Below are positions 34,906 through 43,835 of a DNA stretch of 64,000 bases, piece by piece. Position numbers and translations under genes: made by a program. The DNA is from Burkholderia sp. Bp8963 (GTDB taxonomy: Bacteria > Pseudomonadota > Gammaproteobacteria > Burkholderiales > Burkholderiaceae): contig NZ_QTQP01000026.1 of the NCBI RefSeq assembly GCF_003854275.1, positions 50,316 to 114,315 of the forward strand, read 5' to 3'. Under the pieces are notes generated by a model that saw nothing but the letters and a program-made list of their open reading frames with translations, made no database searches and was not told the origin of the DNA. Positions within the stretch are counted from its first letter, which is position 1. Each line of letters begins with the position of its first letter.

Positions 34906-35343
34906 CGCGGGGTCTCCTTGGATCGCGGGTTCGATGTGGGACCAGTTTATCCCCGAATCGGGCCGTCTCGTGAGGATCGCCGCCCGGCGGGGTCGGCGGG
35001 GTCGGCGGGGTCGGCGCGGCCGACGAGGCCGACGTGGCCGGCGAGGCGATATGCAAGCCGCCCTGGCGAAACCGAAAGCAGATCGCAAGCCGTTGCAGCA
35101 CGAGCAAACGCACGCGCATGCCGTGCCAGCATCTCGCCCCGATTGTTTCGCCGCGTGACAGATTCCCCGTGTTGCGCCGCATAAAATTTCCCGCGCGTGT
35201 ACCGTTTTGGGCCTCGGCGGAATATATTGTTCAGATGTTGAACCGCTCCGGCGACATCGCGCCGACCGGCGGTCCGGCATTGCCGTCTGACACGACACCC
35301 GCGCGTTACGCGCCGAAGCGCCATCCCGGAAGAGGAACGCTCC
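34906..35343. other. 438-bp intergenic region with a 9-bp minisatellite
   Basis: This separates the HEFRH gene (minus) from the response regulator (plus). At 34987-35049 it holds seven 9-bp units, three identical GCGGGGTCG followed by four diverged copies. To the right is a less GC-rich stretch around 35160-35240 (AATATATTGTTCAGATGTTG) that probably contains the response-regulator promoter, and GGAAGAGGAACGCTCC before the start codon. I see no gene here. Confidence 0.5.
34987..35049. repeat. 9-bp intergenic minisatellite, seven units
   Basis: Units GCGGGGTCG at 34987-34995, 34996-35004 and 35005-35013, then GCGCGGCCG, ACGAGGCCG, ACGTGGCCG and GCGAGGCGA. The period matches the 9-bp repeats found inside several genes of this window. 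Confidence 0.85.
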
Positions 35344-35991
35344 ATGATCAAGGTGATACTGGCTGACGACCACGCAGTCATGCGCGACGGACTGCGTCAC
35401 ATTCTCGAGACGGCCGGCGGCTTTGAAATCGTCGGCGAAGCGAGCGACGGCTCGGCCACGCTCGCGCTGGCCGAGCGCCGCGCGGCCGACGTACTGCTGC
35501 TCGACCTGTCGATGCCGGCGCCGACCGGCATCGAACTCATCAAGCTGATCAAGACGCACGCACCGGCGTTGCGCACGCTCGTGCTGACGATGCATGCGGA
35601 AGAACAGTACGCGGCGCGCGCGTTCAAGGCCGGCGCGACCGGCTACCTGACGAAGGACAGCGCGACCGCCGAGCTGGTCGCGGCGGTCGGCAAGGTGGCG
35701 GCGGGCGGCATCTACGTCAGCCCGTCGGCCGCGGAAAGCCTTGCAAAAACCCTGCACGCACCCGCCGAGACGCTGCCGCACGATCGGCTGTCCGCGCGCG
35801 AATTCGACGTGATGCGCCGCATCGTCGCGGGCGAGACCATCACGCAGATCGCCGGCGCGCTCGGCCTCAGCGGAAAGACGGTCAGCACCTACAAGACGCG
35901 CATTCTCGAGAAGATGGACCTGCCGCACGAAGCCGCGCTGATCCGCTACGCGGTGCGCCACGATCTCGGCATCGGCCTGGACAGCGAATGA
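35344..35991 (+). CDS. NarL/FixJ-type response regulator
   Basis: 215 residues. The receiver domain (about 1-120) has the acidic pair in LADDHAVMRDG, the phosphoacceptor in LLLDLSMPAPTGIE, the conserved Thr in LVLTMHAEE and Lys in GYLTKDSA. The LuxR-type helix-turn-helix (about 148-205) includes LSAREFDVMRRIVAGET and GLSGKTVSTYKTRILEKM. It acts as a DNA-binding partner of the histidine kinase encoded just downstream; the target genes are unknown. Ribosome-binding site GGAAGAGGAAC precedes ATG 35344. Confidence 0.93.
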   Translation: MIKVILADDHAVMRDGLRHILETAGGFEIVGEASDGSATLALAERRAADVLLLDLSMPAPTGIELIKLIKTHAPALRTLVLTMHAEEQYAARAFKAGATGYLTKDSATAELVAAVGKVAAGGIYVSPSAAESLAKTLHAPAETLPHDRLSAREFDVMRRIVAGETITQIAGALGLSGKTVSTYKTRILEKMDLPHEAALIRYAVRHDLGIGLDSE

Positions 35992-36091
35992 GCGTGACAT
36001 GAATGATGCCCGCAACGATGCACCGTTCCGGCACCGCCTCCCGCCGCTCGGCACGCCGCCGCGCGAGCCGCGCCCATCGACGGAGAAGCCC

Positions 36092-37840
36092 ATGAGCGAG
36101 CCGGCCGAACCCTCGCGGATGTTCATGTCGTCGCTGCCGCCCGAGCGGCCGGAGCGCCGGCTGGCGCTGGCCACCGTGATCGTGTCGGCCGTGATCTTCG
36201 CCGCGCTCGCGCCGTTCGCGACCGTGCAGCTTGCGCAGATGTGGGCGTTCATCCCCGTCTACGAAGCGGCGATCATGGTCAACGACATGGTGACCGCCGG
36301 CCTCCTGCTCGGCCAGTTCGCGATCCTGCGCGAGCGCGCGCTGCTGGTGCTTGCGGGAGGCTACCTGTTCACGAGCCTGATGGCCGGCGCGCACATGCTG
36401 AGCTTCCCCGGCCTGTTCGCGCCCACTGGCCTGCTGGGCGCGGGCGAGCAGACGACCGCGTGGCTGTACATGTTCTGGCATAGCGGCTTTCCGCTCGCCG
36501 TCGCGGGTTACGCGCTGCTGCGCGACGACACGCACGCGCGGCCGAAGGCGGCCCTTCCTGCGGTGATCCCGATCATCGCGTGCATCGCAGCCGCCTGCGC
36601 CGCGACGGTCGCGCTGACGCTCGTCGCAACCGCCGGCAGCCACCTGCTGCCGCGCATCATGCACGGCAACCGGACGATCGCGCCGATCTCGACCACGATC
36701 GTGACCGTCTGGGTATTGAACCTGATCGGGCTCGTGCTGATGTGGCGGCGGCGGCGGCGCCATTCGGTGCTCGACCTGTGGGTGATGATCGTGATGGTCG
36801 CGTGGCTGTTCGACATTGCGCTGTCCGCGATGCTGAACCACGGACGTTTCGATCTCGGCTTCTACGCGGGGCGCGCGTATGGGCTCGCCGCGTCGAGCGT
36901 CGTGCTGTTCGCGATGCTGTTCGAGAACGGCCGGCTCCATGCGCGAACGGTGCACGCGCTCGAAGGCGAGCGGCGCGAACATCAGCTCGTGCTGCAAAAG
37001 ACTGCCGAGCTGAACGACGCGAACGAACGCCTCGAGCAGCGCGTCGCCGCGCGCACCGCGCAGCTGAGCGCGTCGAACCGCGACCTGCGTCGCGAGGTCG
37101 AGGAGCGCGTGCGGGCCGAGCGGGCGCTGAAGGCGTCGCGCGAGGAGCTGCGCGAGATCTCGGCGATCAGCGCGACCGCGCGCGAGGCGGAACAGCGCCG
37201 CATCGCGCGCGAACTGCACGACGAACTCGCGCAGACGCTTGCGACGCTGAAGAACGACCTCGAATGGCTGCTCGATCACGTTCCTCAGGACGACGCGCTG
37301 CTCGCGCGCAAGATCGCCGCGATGCACGGGCTCGCGCGCGGCGCGGTGGCCGCGACGCGACGCATCGCGTCGGACCTGCGACCGCTGATGCTCGACGATC
37401 TCGGCTTTGCCGCGGCGATGCAGTGGCTCGTTCAGGACTTCCGGCAGCGGCACGGGGTCGCGTGCACGCTGCGCGTCGATCCGCCCGAGCATCGTCTCGA
37501 CGAGCCGTATGCGACGGCCGTGTTCAGGATCGCGCAGGAAGCGCTCGCGAACGTCGCGCGGCATGCGGCCGCGTCGCAGGCGGTGGTCGATCTGGTGTGT
37601 ACCGACGACGCCATCGCGCTCGCGATCCGCGACGACGGTGCGGGCTTCGATCCCGGCGATCCGCGCAAGCCCGGCTCGTTCGGGCTCGTCGGGCTGCGCG
37701 AGCGGGCGTATCTGGTGGGTGGCGCGCTGACGATCGACACCGCGCCCGGCAAGGGCACGACCGTCGAGGTCCGGATTCCGCTACAGGCCGCACACGTGGC
37801 GTACGCGGCGAGCGGGCATCCGGCGGGACAGGTGGGTTAG
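36092..37840 (+). CDS. Sensor histidine kinase with MASE4 membrane domain
   Basis: 582 residues. The N-terminal MASE4 sensor (about 20-285) has about eight membrane spans, with FIPVYEAAIMVNDMVTAGLL, AGAHMLSFPGLFAPTGLLGA and TTAWLYMFWHSGFPL. A coiled coil (about 290-370) leads to a HisKA_3 domain with phospho-His in RRIARELHDELAQTL, and a HATPase domain with FRIAQEALANVARHA, DDGAGFDP and GLVGLRER. Partner of the NarL-type regulator upstream. ATG 36092 has GGAG at 6 nt; an in-frame ATG at 35999, 7 bp after the regulator stop, would add 31 residues but lacks a good ribosome-binding site. Confidence 0.88.
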   Translation: MSEPAEPSRMFMSSLPPERPERRLALATVIVSAVIFAALAPFATVQLAQMWAFIPVYEAAIMVNDMVTAGLLLGQFAILRERALLVLAGGYLFTSLMAGAHMLSFPGLFAPTGLLGAGEQTTAWLYMFWHSGFPLAVAGYALLRDDTHARPKAALPAVIPIIACIAAACAATVALTLVATAGSHLLPRIMHGNRTIAPISTTIVTVWVLNLIGLVLMWRRRRRHSVLDLWVMIVMVAWLFDIALSAMLNHGRFDLGFYAGRAYGLAASSVVLFAMLFENGRLHARTVHALEGERREHQLVLQKTAELNDANERLEQRVAARTAQLSASNRDLRREVEERVRAERALKASREELREISAISATAREAEQRRIARELHDELAQTLATLKNDLEWLLDHVPQDDALLARKIAAMHGLARGAVAATRRIASDLRPLMLDDLGFAAAMQWLVQDFRQRHGVACTLRVDPPEHRLDEPYATAVFRIAQEALANVARHAAASQAVVDLVCTDDAIALAIRDDGAGFDPGDPRKPGSFGLVGLRERAYLVGGALTIDTAPGKGTTVEVRIPLQAAHVAYAASGHPAGQVG

Positions 37841-37937
37841 CGAGAGGTGCGGTGGCTGGTGGGTGGTCGTGCGACGCGCGATGCGGGATCGGCGGTCAGC
37901 CGTCCGTTCGCCGTAGTTCTCCCCGGCCACCCCACCC

Positions 37938-39248
37938 TCAAGCCTGCACCTCCATCATCCCCCGCTCCGAGCGCGTCCACGCGACCAGCGCGCCGACGCC
38001 GAGCAGCGCGAGGCACACGATCGGCACGATCATCGGCCCGAACGCGGTGCCGGTCACTTTCCCCGCGAACGGCATCAGGTTCTGGCTGAAGAAGCCGCCG
38101 AGGTTGCCGATCGAATTGATCGCCGCGACGCTTGCAGCCGCGCGCGCGCCGGTGAAATACCGTGGCGGCATCGACCAGAAGCACGGATACAGCAGCGGGA
38201 TGCACGCGCCGCCGAGCACGAGCGCGACGAAGCGCAGCGGCGTCGACGGCAGCATGAGGCTCAGCAGGAAACCGAGCGCGCCGAGCGCCGCGACGATCGC
38301 GATCGTGCGCAGGATGCTCTTCGCGCGGCGCAGTTTCGCCGGCAGCCAAAGCAGCAGCAGCACCGCGAGCGCCCACGGCAGCATGCTGAGGAAACCGTTC
38401 GTGCCGCTCGACACGCCAAACGACTTCACGAGCGTCGGCAGCCAATAGGTGACGCCGTACAGCGACGTCGACATCAGCATGTAGGTCGCCGCGAACAGCA
38501 TCACACGCGGATCGAGCAGCGCCTTCCACGGCTGCGCGTGCTCGGCCTGCGCGGGCTGCTCGCGTTCGAGCGCGGCGGCGACAATCTGCTTCTCGCGCTC
38601 ATTCAGGAACCGTGCATCGCGATACGACGCAGGCAGCACACGGAACACGACGATCGCGACCGCCACCGCCGGAATGCCCGTCGCGATGAACACCCACTGC
38701 CAGCCCGCGAGGCCCCAGACGCCGTTCAGGCTCAGCAGCCAGCCTCCGACGAGCGAACCGAGCATGTTCGCAAGCGCACTGCCGAGCGTGAAGATGCCGA
38801 GCACCTTCGCGCGATAGCTCTGCGGGAACCACAGCGTCAGGTAGTAGATCACGCCCGGATAGAACCCGGCCTCGGCGATGCCGAGTGCGAAGCGCAGCCC
38901 GCAGAACACCGGCATCGACGTCGTGAAGCCCATCGCCACGGTGATCGCGCCCCATGTCAGCATGATGCGCGCGAGCCACACGCGTGCGCCATAGCGATGC
39001 AGCGCGAGCGTGCTCGGCACCTCGAACAGCAGGTAGCCGATGAAGAACAGCGACGACGCGAGGCCGAACGCCGCCTCCGTCATGCCGAGGCTGTGCACCA
39101 TCTGCAGTTTCGCGAAGCCGACATTCTGCCGGTCGATGAACGCGATCAGGAACATCACGACGAGGATCGGTAGCAGGCGCCGCGCGATCTTCGACATGAT
39201 CTGCTGCTCTTCGGCGGGCGCGGGGCCCAGGGTTTCGGTGTGATTCAC
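37938..39248 (-). CDS. MFS transporter, ACS family
   Basis: 436 residues, twelve predicted spans. FLIAFIDRQNVGFAKLQM in span 1 and FALGIAEAGFYPGVIYYLTL in span 4 are ACS-family features (phthalate, tartrate and other organic-acid/H+ symporters). Located 96 bp downstream of the NMT1-type binding protein on the same strand, and convergent with the histidine kinase. The substrate is unknown; aromatic or tricarboxylic acids would suit the neighbouring TctDE-like sensor (inference). Confidence 0.9.
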   Translation of the reverse strand: MNHTETLGPAPAEEQQIMSKIARRLLPILVVMFLIAFIDRQNVGFAKLQMVHSLGMTEAAFGLASSLFFIGYLLFEVPSTLALHRYGARVWLARIMLTWGAITVAMGFTTSMPVFCGLRFALGIAEAGFYPGVIYYLTLWFPQSYRAKVLGIFTLGSALANMLGSLVGGWLLSLNGVWGLAGWQWVFIATGIPAVAVAIVVFRVLPASYRDARFLNEREKQIVAAALEREQPAQAEHAQPWKALLDPRVMLFAATYMLMSTSLYGVTYWLPTLVKSFGVSSGTNGFLSMLPWALAVLLLLWLPAKLRRAKSILRTIAIVAALGALGFLLSLMLPSTPLRFVALVLGGACIPLLYPCFWSMPPRYFTGARAAASVAAINSIGNLGGFFSQNLMPFAGKVTGTAFGPMIVPIVCLALLGVGALVAWTRSERGMMEVQA

Positions 39249-39344
39249 TGCATGCTCCTTCCGTGGTATCGGTTGTGTCGGGTGGGGCGCCGCGCATTCG
39301 GGCGCACGGCGCGGGTCGTTTGTCCGGTCTGCCGGCGCCTGCGC

Positions 39345-40361
39345 TCACGACGGCCGGAAGCCGTCGAGCATCGGCACGAACATGTCGGTCCATGTGTGCG
39401 GCTTCGATTCGATCGTGCCGGCCATGTAGAGAAAATCGACGTAGTCCATCAGCTGGTTCGGCTTCACCGAGAAACGTGTGTCGGGGGCGGCGAGCATCTG
39501 CATCACGTCTTCGCGCGACACGCCGACGCCCGACGCCGCGACGTAGATCGCCGCGGCCGCGCGCGGATCCTGCGCGATCAGCCGGTTCGCGTCGTCGAGC
39601 GCGCCGAGAAACGCAGCGGCGAGCGCCGGCTCGGTGTCGACGAGCCGCTTCGGCGCGAACACGACGTCGAGCGTCAACGGGCCCAGCACGTCGATCGAAT
39701 TGACGACGCGATGGATGCCCGGCTGCCTGAGCTCGAGCGTCGAGAATGGCGGCGACGTGAAGTGCGCGGTGACGCCGTTCTCGTGCCGGATCAGCGCCTC
39801 CATCGCCTGCGGATGCGGCAGGTTCACAGTGATCGAATCGAGGTGCGCGAACTGCTGCTGGCCGAGCAGCCTGCCCGCGACCATCTGCAGCACGACCGCC
39901 GACAGCGACGTGCGGATGCCGGGCACCGCGATCCGGTCGGTTTGCGTGAAGTCGGCGAGCGTCCGCAGCCCGGCCCGGTTCGCGTTCAGCGACAGCGACG
40001 TCGTCGACAGCCCGCTGATGCCGATCACCTCGACGTTCGGAATCCCGCGAGCCCGCGCCCACAGCTCGATGAAGCCCGGCGCACCGGCGCCCGCGAAGTC
40101 GAGCGTGCCGGCCATCATCGCGTCGTTGACCGAGTTGCCGCCGTCGAGCAGCACCCAGTCGACGCTAACGTCGCGCACGCCGTGGCGCGCCGCATGCTGC
40201 TCGAACAGGCGCTGCTTCTCCATCACGAGCAGCGGCAGGTACAGCACGCCATAGCCCTTCGAGATCCTCACCGTGCGCGGCTTCGAAAGCACGAGCGACG
40301 GCGCGAGCGCCGCGCCGAGCCCGACGGCGACGATCGCGCGGCGGCGCAACGACGGCGTCAC
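39345..40361 (-). CDS. NitT/TauT (NMT1)-type substrate-binding protein
   Basis: 338 residues. An N-terminal twin-arginine-like export signal (LRRRAIVAVGLGAALAPSLV) precedes the binding fold: RISKGYGVLYLPLLVMEKQR, GGNSVNDAMMAGTLDFAGAG and ISLxxN-like segments, as in sulfonate/nitrate/taurine binding proteins. No ATPase or permease of an ABC transporter is encoded on either side; the neighbour is an MFS carrier. The start is GTG 40361, with GGGAG 8 nt upstream; the nearby ATG 40414 is in another frame that ends at once. Divergent from the TctD-like regulator. Confidence 0.85.
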   Translation of the reverse strand: MTPSLRRRAIVAVGLGAALAPSLVLSKPRTVRISKGYGVLYLPLLVMEKQRLFEQHAARHGVRDVSVDWVLLDGGNSVNDAMMAGTLDFAGAGAPGFIELWARARGIPNVEVIGISGLSTTSLSLNANRAGLRTLADFTQTDRIAVPGIRTSLSAVVLQMVAGRLLGQQQFAHLDSITVNLPHPQAMEALIRHENGVTAHFTSPPFSTLELRQPGIHRVVNSIDVLGPLTLDVVFAPKRLVDTEPALAAAFLGALDDANRLIAQDPRAAAAIYVAASGVGVSREDVMQMLAAPDTRFSVKPNQLMDYVDFLYMAGTIESKPHTWTDMFVPMLDGFRPS

Positions 40362-40548
40362 GCGCGTGCTCCCGCGACGCGCCGTGCGCCCGCTTCGCTC
40401 GTTGCCTGCTGCATGTCGCCGTCTCCTCTGGTATTAATCCCGTCTTTGCATTCCCGGGCTATGCACAGGTTATCGAGCGAGTCTGAGAAAATGCTGACAT
40501 CCCCTCCCCGGGAAAACCCCTAACCGATTGGATCGACAGGACGGCACC

Positions 40549-41214
40549 ATGCGCATTCTCGTCGTAGAGGACGACGCGGAAATCGGCGCGGCAATTCGCA
40601 GCCGCCTGACCCGGCTCGGCCACGCGGTGGACCTCGAGACGGACGGCGCGACCGCGAACAGCCTGCTCGGCGTCGAGCGTTTCGATCTCGTCGTGCTCGA
40701 CGTGATGCTGCCCGCGATGGACGGTTTCGCGATCCTGCGCAACCTGCGCTCAGCCGGCAGCACGACGCCGGTGCTGCTCGTCACCGCGCGCTCCGCGATC
40801 GACGATCGCGTGAGCGGCCTCGGGCTCGGCGCGGACGACTACCTCGTAAAGCCGTTCGACTATCGCGAGCTCGACGCCCGCGTGCAGGCGCTCCTGCGCC
40901 GCAATAGCGGCCACGCGAACGACGTGCTGACGCTCGGCGGCCTCGTGATCGATCGCAGCAGCCGCCTCGCGGAACTCGACGGCAAGCCGCTGTCGCTGTC
41001 GCGCCAGGAATTCGCACTGCTAGAGATTCTCGCGAGCCGGGCGCAGCGAATCTTCTCGAAGGAAGAGCTGCTGAACCAGCTGTTCAGCTTCGGCAACGAG
41101 CCGACCGCGAATGCGGTCGAACAGTACGTGACGCGCGTGCGCAGGAAGCTCGCGGGCAGCTCGGTCGAGATCCGCACCGCGCGCGGGATGGGGTACCAGA
41201 TTGCCACGCATTGA
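40549..41214 (+). CDS. OmpR-family response regulator, TctD/QseB-like
   Basis: 221 residues. The receiver domain carries VVEDDAEIGAAI, phosphoacceptor VVLDVMLPAMDG, VTARSAIDDRV and DYLVKPFDYREL. The C-terminal winged helix (about 125-221) includes LSRQEFALLEILASR and VEQYVTRVRRKL. It overlaps the kinase gene by 14 bp, so the two are made together. Divergent from the binding-protein/MFS genes, which are therefore likely targets. AGGACGGCACC precedes ATG 40549. Confidence 0.92.
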   Translation: MRILVVEDDAEIGAAIRSRLTRLGHAVDLETDGATANSLLGVERFDLVVLDVMLPAMDGFAILRNLRSAGSTTPVLLVTARSAIDDRVSGLGLGADDYLVKPFDYRELDARVQALLRRNSGHANDVLTLGGLVIDRSSRLAELDGKPLSLSRQEFALLEILASRAQRIFSKEELLNQLFSFGNEPTANAVEQYVTRVRRKLAGSSVEIRTARGMGYQIATH

Positions 41215-42643
41215 CTGGTTTCCGAAGACGCTGTTTGGACGCACGCTGCTGTTCGTCGCGCTCGTCGTCGCGACGGGCGCGCTCGCGCTCGCGGCGATCG
41301 CGCGCTACTACGCGGGCGTCGCGGCAGAACGCGCGTACGACCAGCTGCTCGCCGGCGCCGCGATCCAGGTCGCGGAAAACCTCTACGTACAGGGCGGCGT
41401 GCTCGCGCTGAATCCTCCGGTCGCCGCGCTGTCGACGCTGTCACGCTACGACCTCGTCTACTACAAAGTCGTCGATTCGCGCGGCGTCGTCGTCGCCGGC
41501 TACAACGATCTCGCAAGCCGGACTACGCTCGCCGCCGCGAAACAGGGCCCCGCGTTCGCGAACGGCATCTACCAGCATGAACGCATCCGGATGGCGACCA
41601 TCGCGCGCTACATGCCCGAGGAACGCACGCCCGGCTGGGCGCTCGTCACCGTCGCGCAGACGACGAACGCGCGGCAGCAGCTGACGAACGACATGAGCTT
41701 CAAGGTGTGGACGCTGATCCTGTTGATGAGCGTGCTCGCGATCGGCGCGAGCGGCCTCGCGATCCGGCGCGGGCTGCGCCCGCTCGCACAGATCGGGACG
41801 ATCATCGCCGCGCGCGATCCGGCCGACCTGCGGCCCGTGGCCGTCGATACGCCGAACGAGATCGACGCGATCATCGGCGCGATCAACGGGCTGATGCGCC
41901 GCCTCGCGGAGCGGATCGTTGCGATGCAGCGCTTCATCGCCGACGCCGCGCATCAGATGCGCACGCCGCTCGCGCGGCTCGACGCACAGATCGAGCTGCT
42001 CGGCAGCGAAACCGACACGGCGCGCCAGGCCGCGCAGCTCGATGCGCTACGCGCGACCTGCGCGGATGTCGGGCGCCTCACCGGCCAACTGCTGAATCAC
42101 GCGATGGTGATCCACCGCACCGAGGTCGTGCCGCTGCAGCCGGTCGAGCTGGTCGCGCTCGCGAAGGAGGTGCTCGGCCGCACGATCCCGCTCGCCGACG
42201 AGCGCGACGTCGCCGTTGCGTTCGACAGCGATGCGCCGAACGCGTGGATCGACGGTGACGCGATCAGCCTGCAGGAAGCGCTGTCAAACGTGCTGCACAA
42301 CGCGCTGCTGCACGGGAACGCGGACGACATCGTTGTGTCGGTCGCGACATCCGGCGACGCGGTGACACTGCGCGTTGCCGACAACGGCTGCGGCATTCCG
42401 CGCGAGCACTGGGACGCGGCACTGCAACCGTTCGTGCGCATCGCGTCGGACGGCAGCGAACGGCGCACGGGCTCGGGGCTCGGGCTCGCGATCGTGCAGG
42501 AAGTGATGAAGGCGCACGGCGGGCGGGTCGGGTTCGCGTTTCCGGACGCGGGCGGATTCGCGGTCGTGCTGACGTTTCCGCGCGCGCGGGGTCGTGCGGG
42601 CGGCTCCGGAACCGGCGTGCCGCGCGAGCCCCCGACGGCCTGA
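41201..42643 (+). CDS. Sensor histidine kinase, TctE-like
   Basis: 480 residues. A first membrane span (about 12-33), a periplasmic TctE-type sensor domain (about 34-165), a second span (about 170-190) and a HAMP-like linker precede HisKA with phospho-His in DAAHQMRTPLARL (near 252). HATPase motifs are NVLHNALLHG, VADNGCGIP and GSGLGLAIVQEV. TctE relatives sense tricarboxylates or other organic acids. The start is TTG 41201 inside the end of the regulator gene, supported by GGGG at 8 nt and by the 14-bp overlap; the first residues would be MPRIDWFPKTL. Confidence 0.9.
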   Translation: MPRIDWFPKTLFGRTLLFVALVVATGALALAAIARYYAGVAAERAYDQLLAGAAIQVAENLYVQGGVLALNPPVAALSTLSRYDLVYYKVVDSRGVVVAGYNDLASRTTLAAAKQGPAFANGIYQHERIRMATIARYMPEERTPGWALVTVAQTTNARQQLTNDMSFKVWTLILLMSVLAIGASGLAIRRGLRPLAQIGTIIAARDPADLRPVAVDTPNEIDAIIGAINGLMRRLAERIVAMQRFIADAAHQMRTPLARLDAQIELLGSETDTARQAAQLDALRATCADVGRLTGQLLNHAMVIHRTEVVPLQPVELVALAKEVLGRTIPLADERDVAVAFDSDAPNAWIDGDAISLQEALSNVLHNALLHGNADDIVVSVATSGDAVTLRVADNGCGIPREHWDAALQPFVRIASDGSERRTGSGLGLAIVQEVMKAHGGRVGFAFPDAGGFAVVLTFPRARGRAGGSGTGVPREPPTA

Positions 42644-42818
42644 CCGCCTTTCGGCCGCGCTGCGTCGTGTTGCGCGATGACGGACAAGGGATCATGCGCG
42701 ACGCAGGTCACGAGGCGAGTCCTGTCCGCGCTTCGTGCGGGCCCCGGCTCCGAAGCCCGCGCCACGCATCTGCGACGCCGAATTCGACAGTCGACGGGCA
42801 CGTGGCGCCGCCGGTCCC

Positions 42819-42834
42819 GCCGCGCTCGCGCGGC
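42819..42834. terminator. Possible hairpin between convergent genes
   Basis: GCCGCG-CTCG-CGCGGC forms a 6-bp perfect stem with a four-base loop in the 202-bp gap between the TctE-like kinase and the NmrA-like gene. No U-run follows on either strand, so termination is only suggested. Confidence 0.3.
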
Positions 42835-42845
42835 GTCGCCCTCCC

Positions 42846-43697
42846 TCAGCGCCAACTCCCCACATAATCCGCAACGAACTGCTCGAACGAAATCGGCGCG
42901 CGCCCGAGCAGCGTCCGCACATCGGCACTGACCGCCGCCGTCTGGCCGGCCGCGATCATCCGGCTCAGGCTCATCAGCGCATCGATCGACCAAGCGTCGA
43001 CGCCCGCGTCGCGCATCGACGCGATCGCCGCGTCGTCCGTCACCGGCACGTACCCGACGTCGCGTCCGAGCGCCGCGCCGATGCGCGCCGCCACGTCGGC
43101 GTTCGACAGCGCTTCGCCGCCGGTCAGGTCGTAGGTCCGGCCTGCATGATCGGCCGGGTGTTGCAGCACCCGCGCGTTGACCGCCGCGATGTCGCGCACG
43201 TCGACGAACGACACCTTGCCGTCGCCCTGCGGCAAATACAGCGCGCCCGCACGGATCATGTCCGCATAGAACGTCACGAAATTCTGCATGAAGCAGTTCG
43301 GCCGGGCAATCGTGTACGCGAGCCCCGATTCCGTCACGAGCCGGTCGATCTCGCCCTGCACGCGCGCGATCGCGGCCGGCGACGCCGGATCGGCGCCCGC
43401 GCCCGACGAACGGACGATGTGCGTGACCCCGGCCGCCTTGGCCACCGCGACCGCATGACCGGCAAGCGTCACCATGTCGGCCTGCAGCGGCAGCAGCAGG
43501 AACAGCGTGTCGACGCCGTCGAACGCGCTCGCGAGGCTGCCGGGGTCGGCAAAATCCGCACGGCGCGTTTCGATACCGTCGATCGCCTTGCCGCTCGCCG
43601 AACTGGCGATCGCGTGCGCGCCGGCCGCCTTCAGTTGCGCGACCAGTTCGCGGCCGATCGTCCCGGTCGCGCCGGTCACGAGAATGGTGTCGGACAT
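42846..43697 (-). CDS. NmrA-like NAD(P)-binding oxidoreductase
   Basis: 283 residues of the atypical short-chain dehydrogenase group. It has the N-terminal cofactor motif VTGATGTIGRELVAQLKAAG and RADFADPGSLASAFDGVDTL, but no classical Tyr-x3-Lys active site, as usual for NmrA/quinone-reductase (QorB-like) proteins. It may be an NADPH-dependent reductase or a redox-sensing protein. ATG 43697 gives MSDTILVTGA. Divergent from a LysR gene that is probably its regulator; such LysR/NmrA pairs are common. Confidence 0.87.
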   Translation of the reverse strand: MSDTILVTGATGTIGRELVAQLKAAGAHAIASSASGKAIDGIETRRADFADPGSLASAFDGVDTLFLLLPLQADMVTLAGHAVAVAKAAGVTHIVRSSGAGADPASPAAIARVQGEIDRLVTESGLAYTIARPNCFMQNFVTFYADMIRAGALYLPQGDGKVSFVDVRDIAAVNARVLQHPADHAGRTYDLTGGEALSNADVAARIGAALGRDVGYVPVTDDAAIASMRDAGVDAWSIDALMSLSRMIAAGQTAAVSADVRTLLGRAPISFEQFVADYVGSWR

Positions 43698-43835
43698 GAT
43701 GTGTCTCCTGAATTCAAAAGGAATGAGCGCCGCGACGCCGAACACGACACGACGAACCTCATCCTAGCCACCCCGATTCATGCCGGGTAGTCCATAATCT
43801 GTCGAATCAATTTCAACGTTCCGGATCGAATCGCG

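Noticed and set aside
32338..35184. A 948-codon open frame on the plus strand opposite the DedA fusion gene
   Set aside because: Its translation is Arg/His/Gln-rich with no domain; the antisense frame of a GC-rich gene stays open by codon bias. The minus-strand gene has clear domains.
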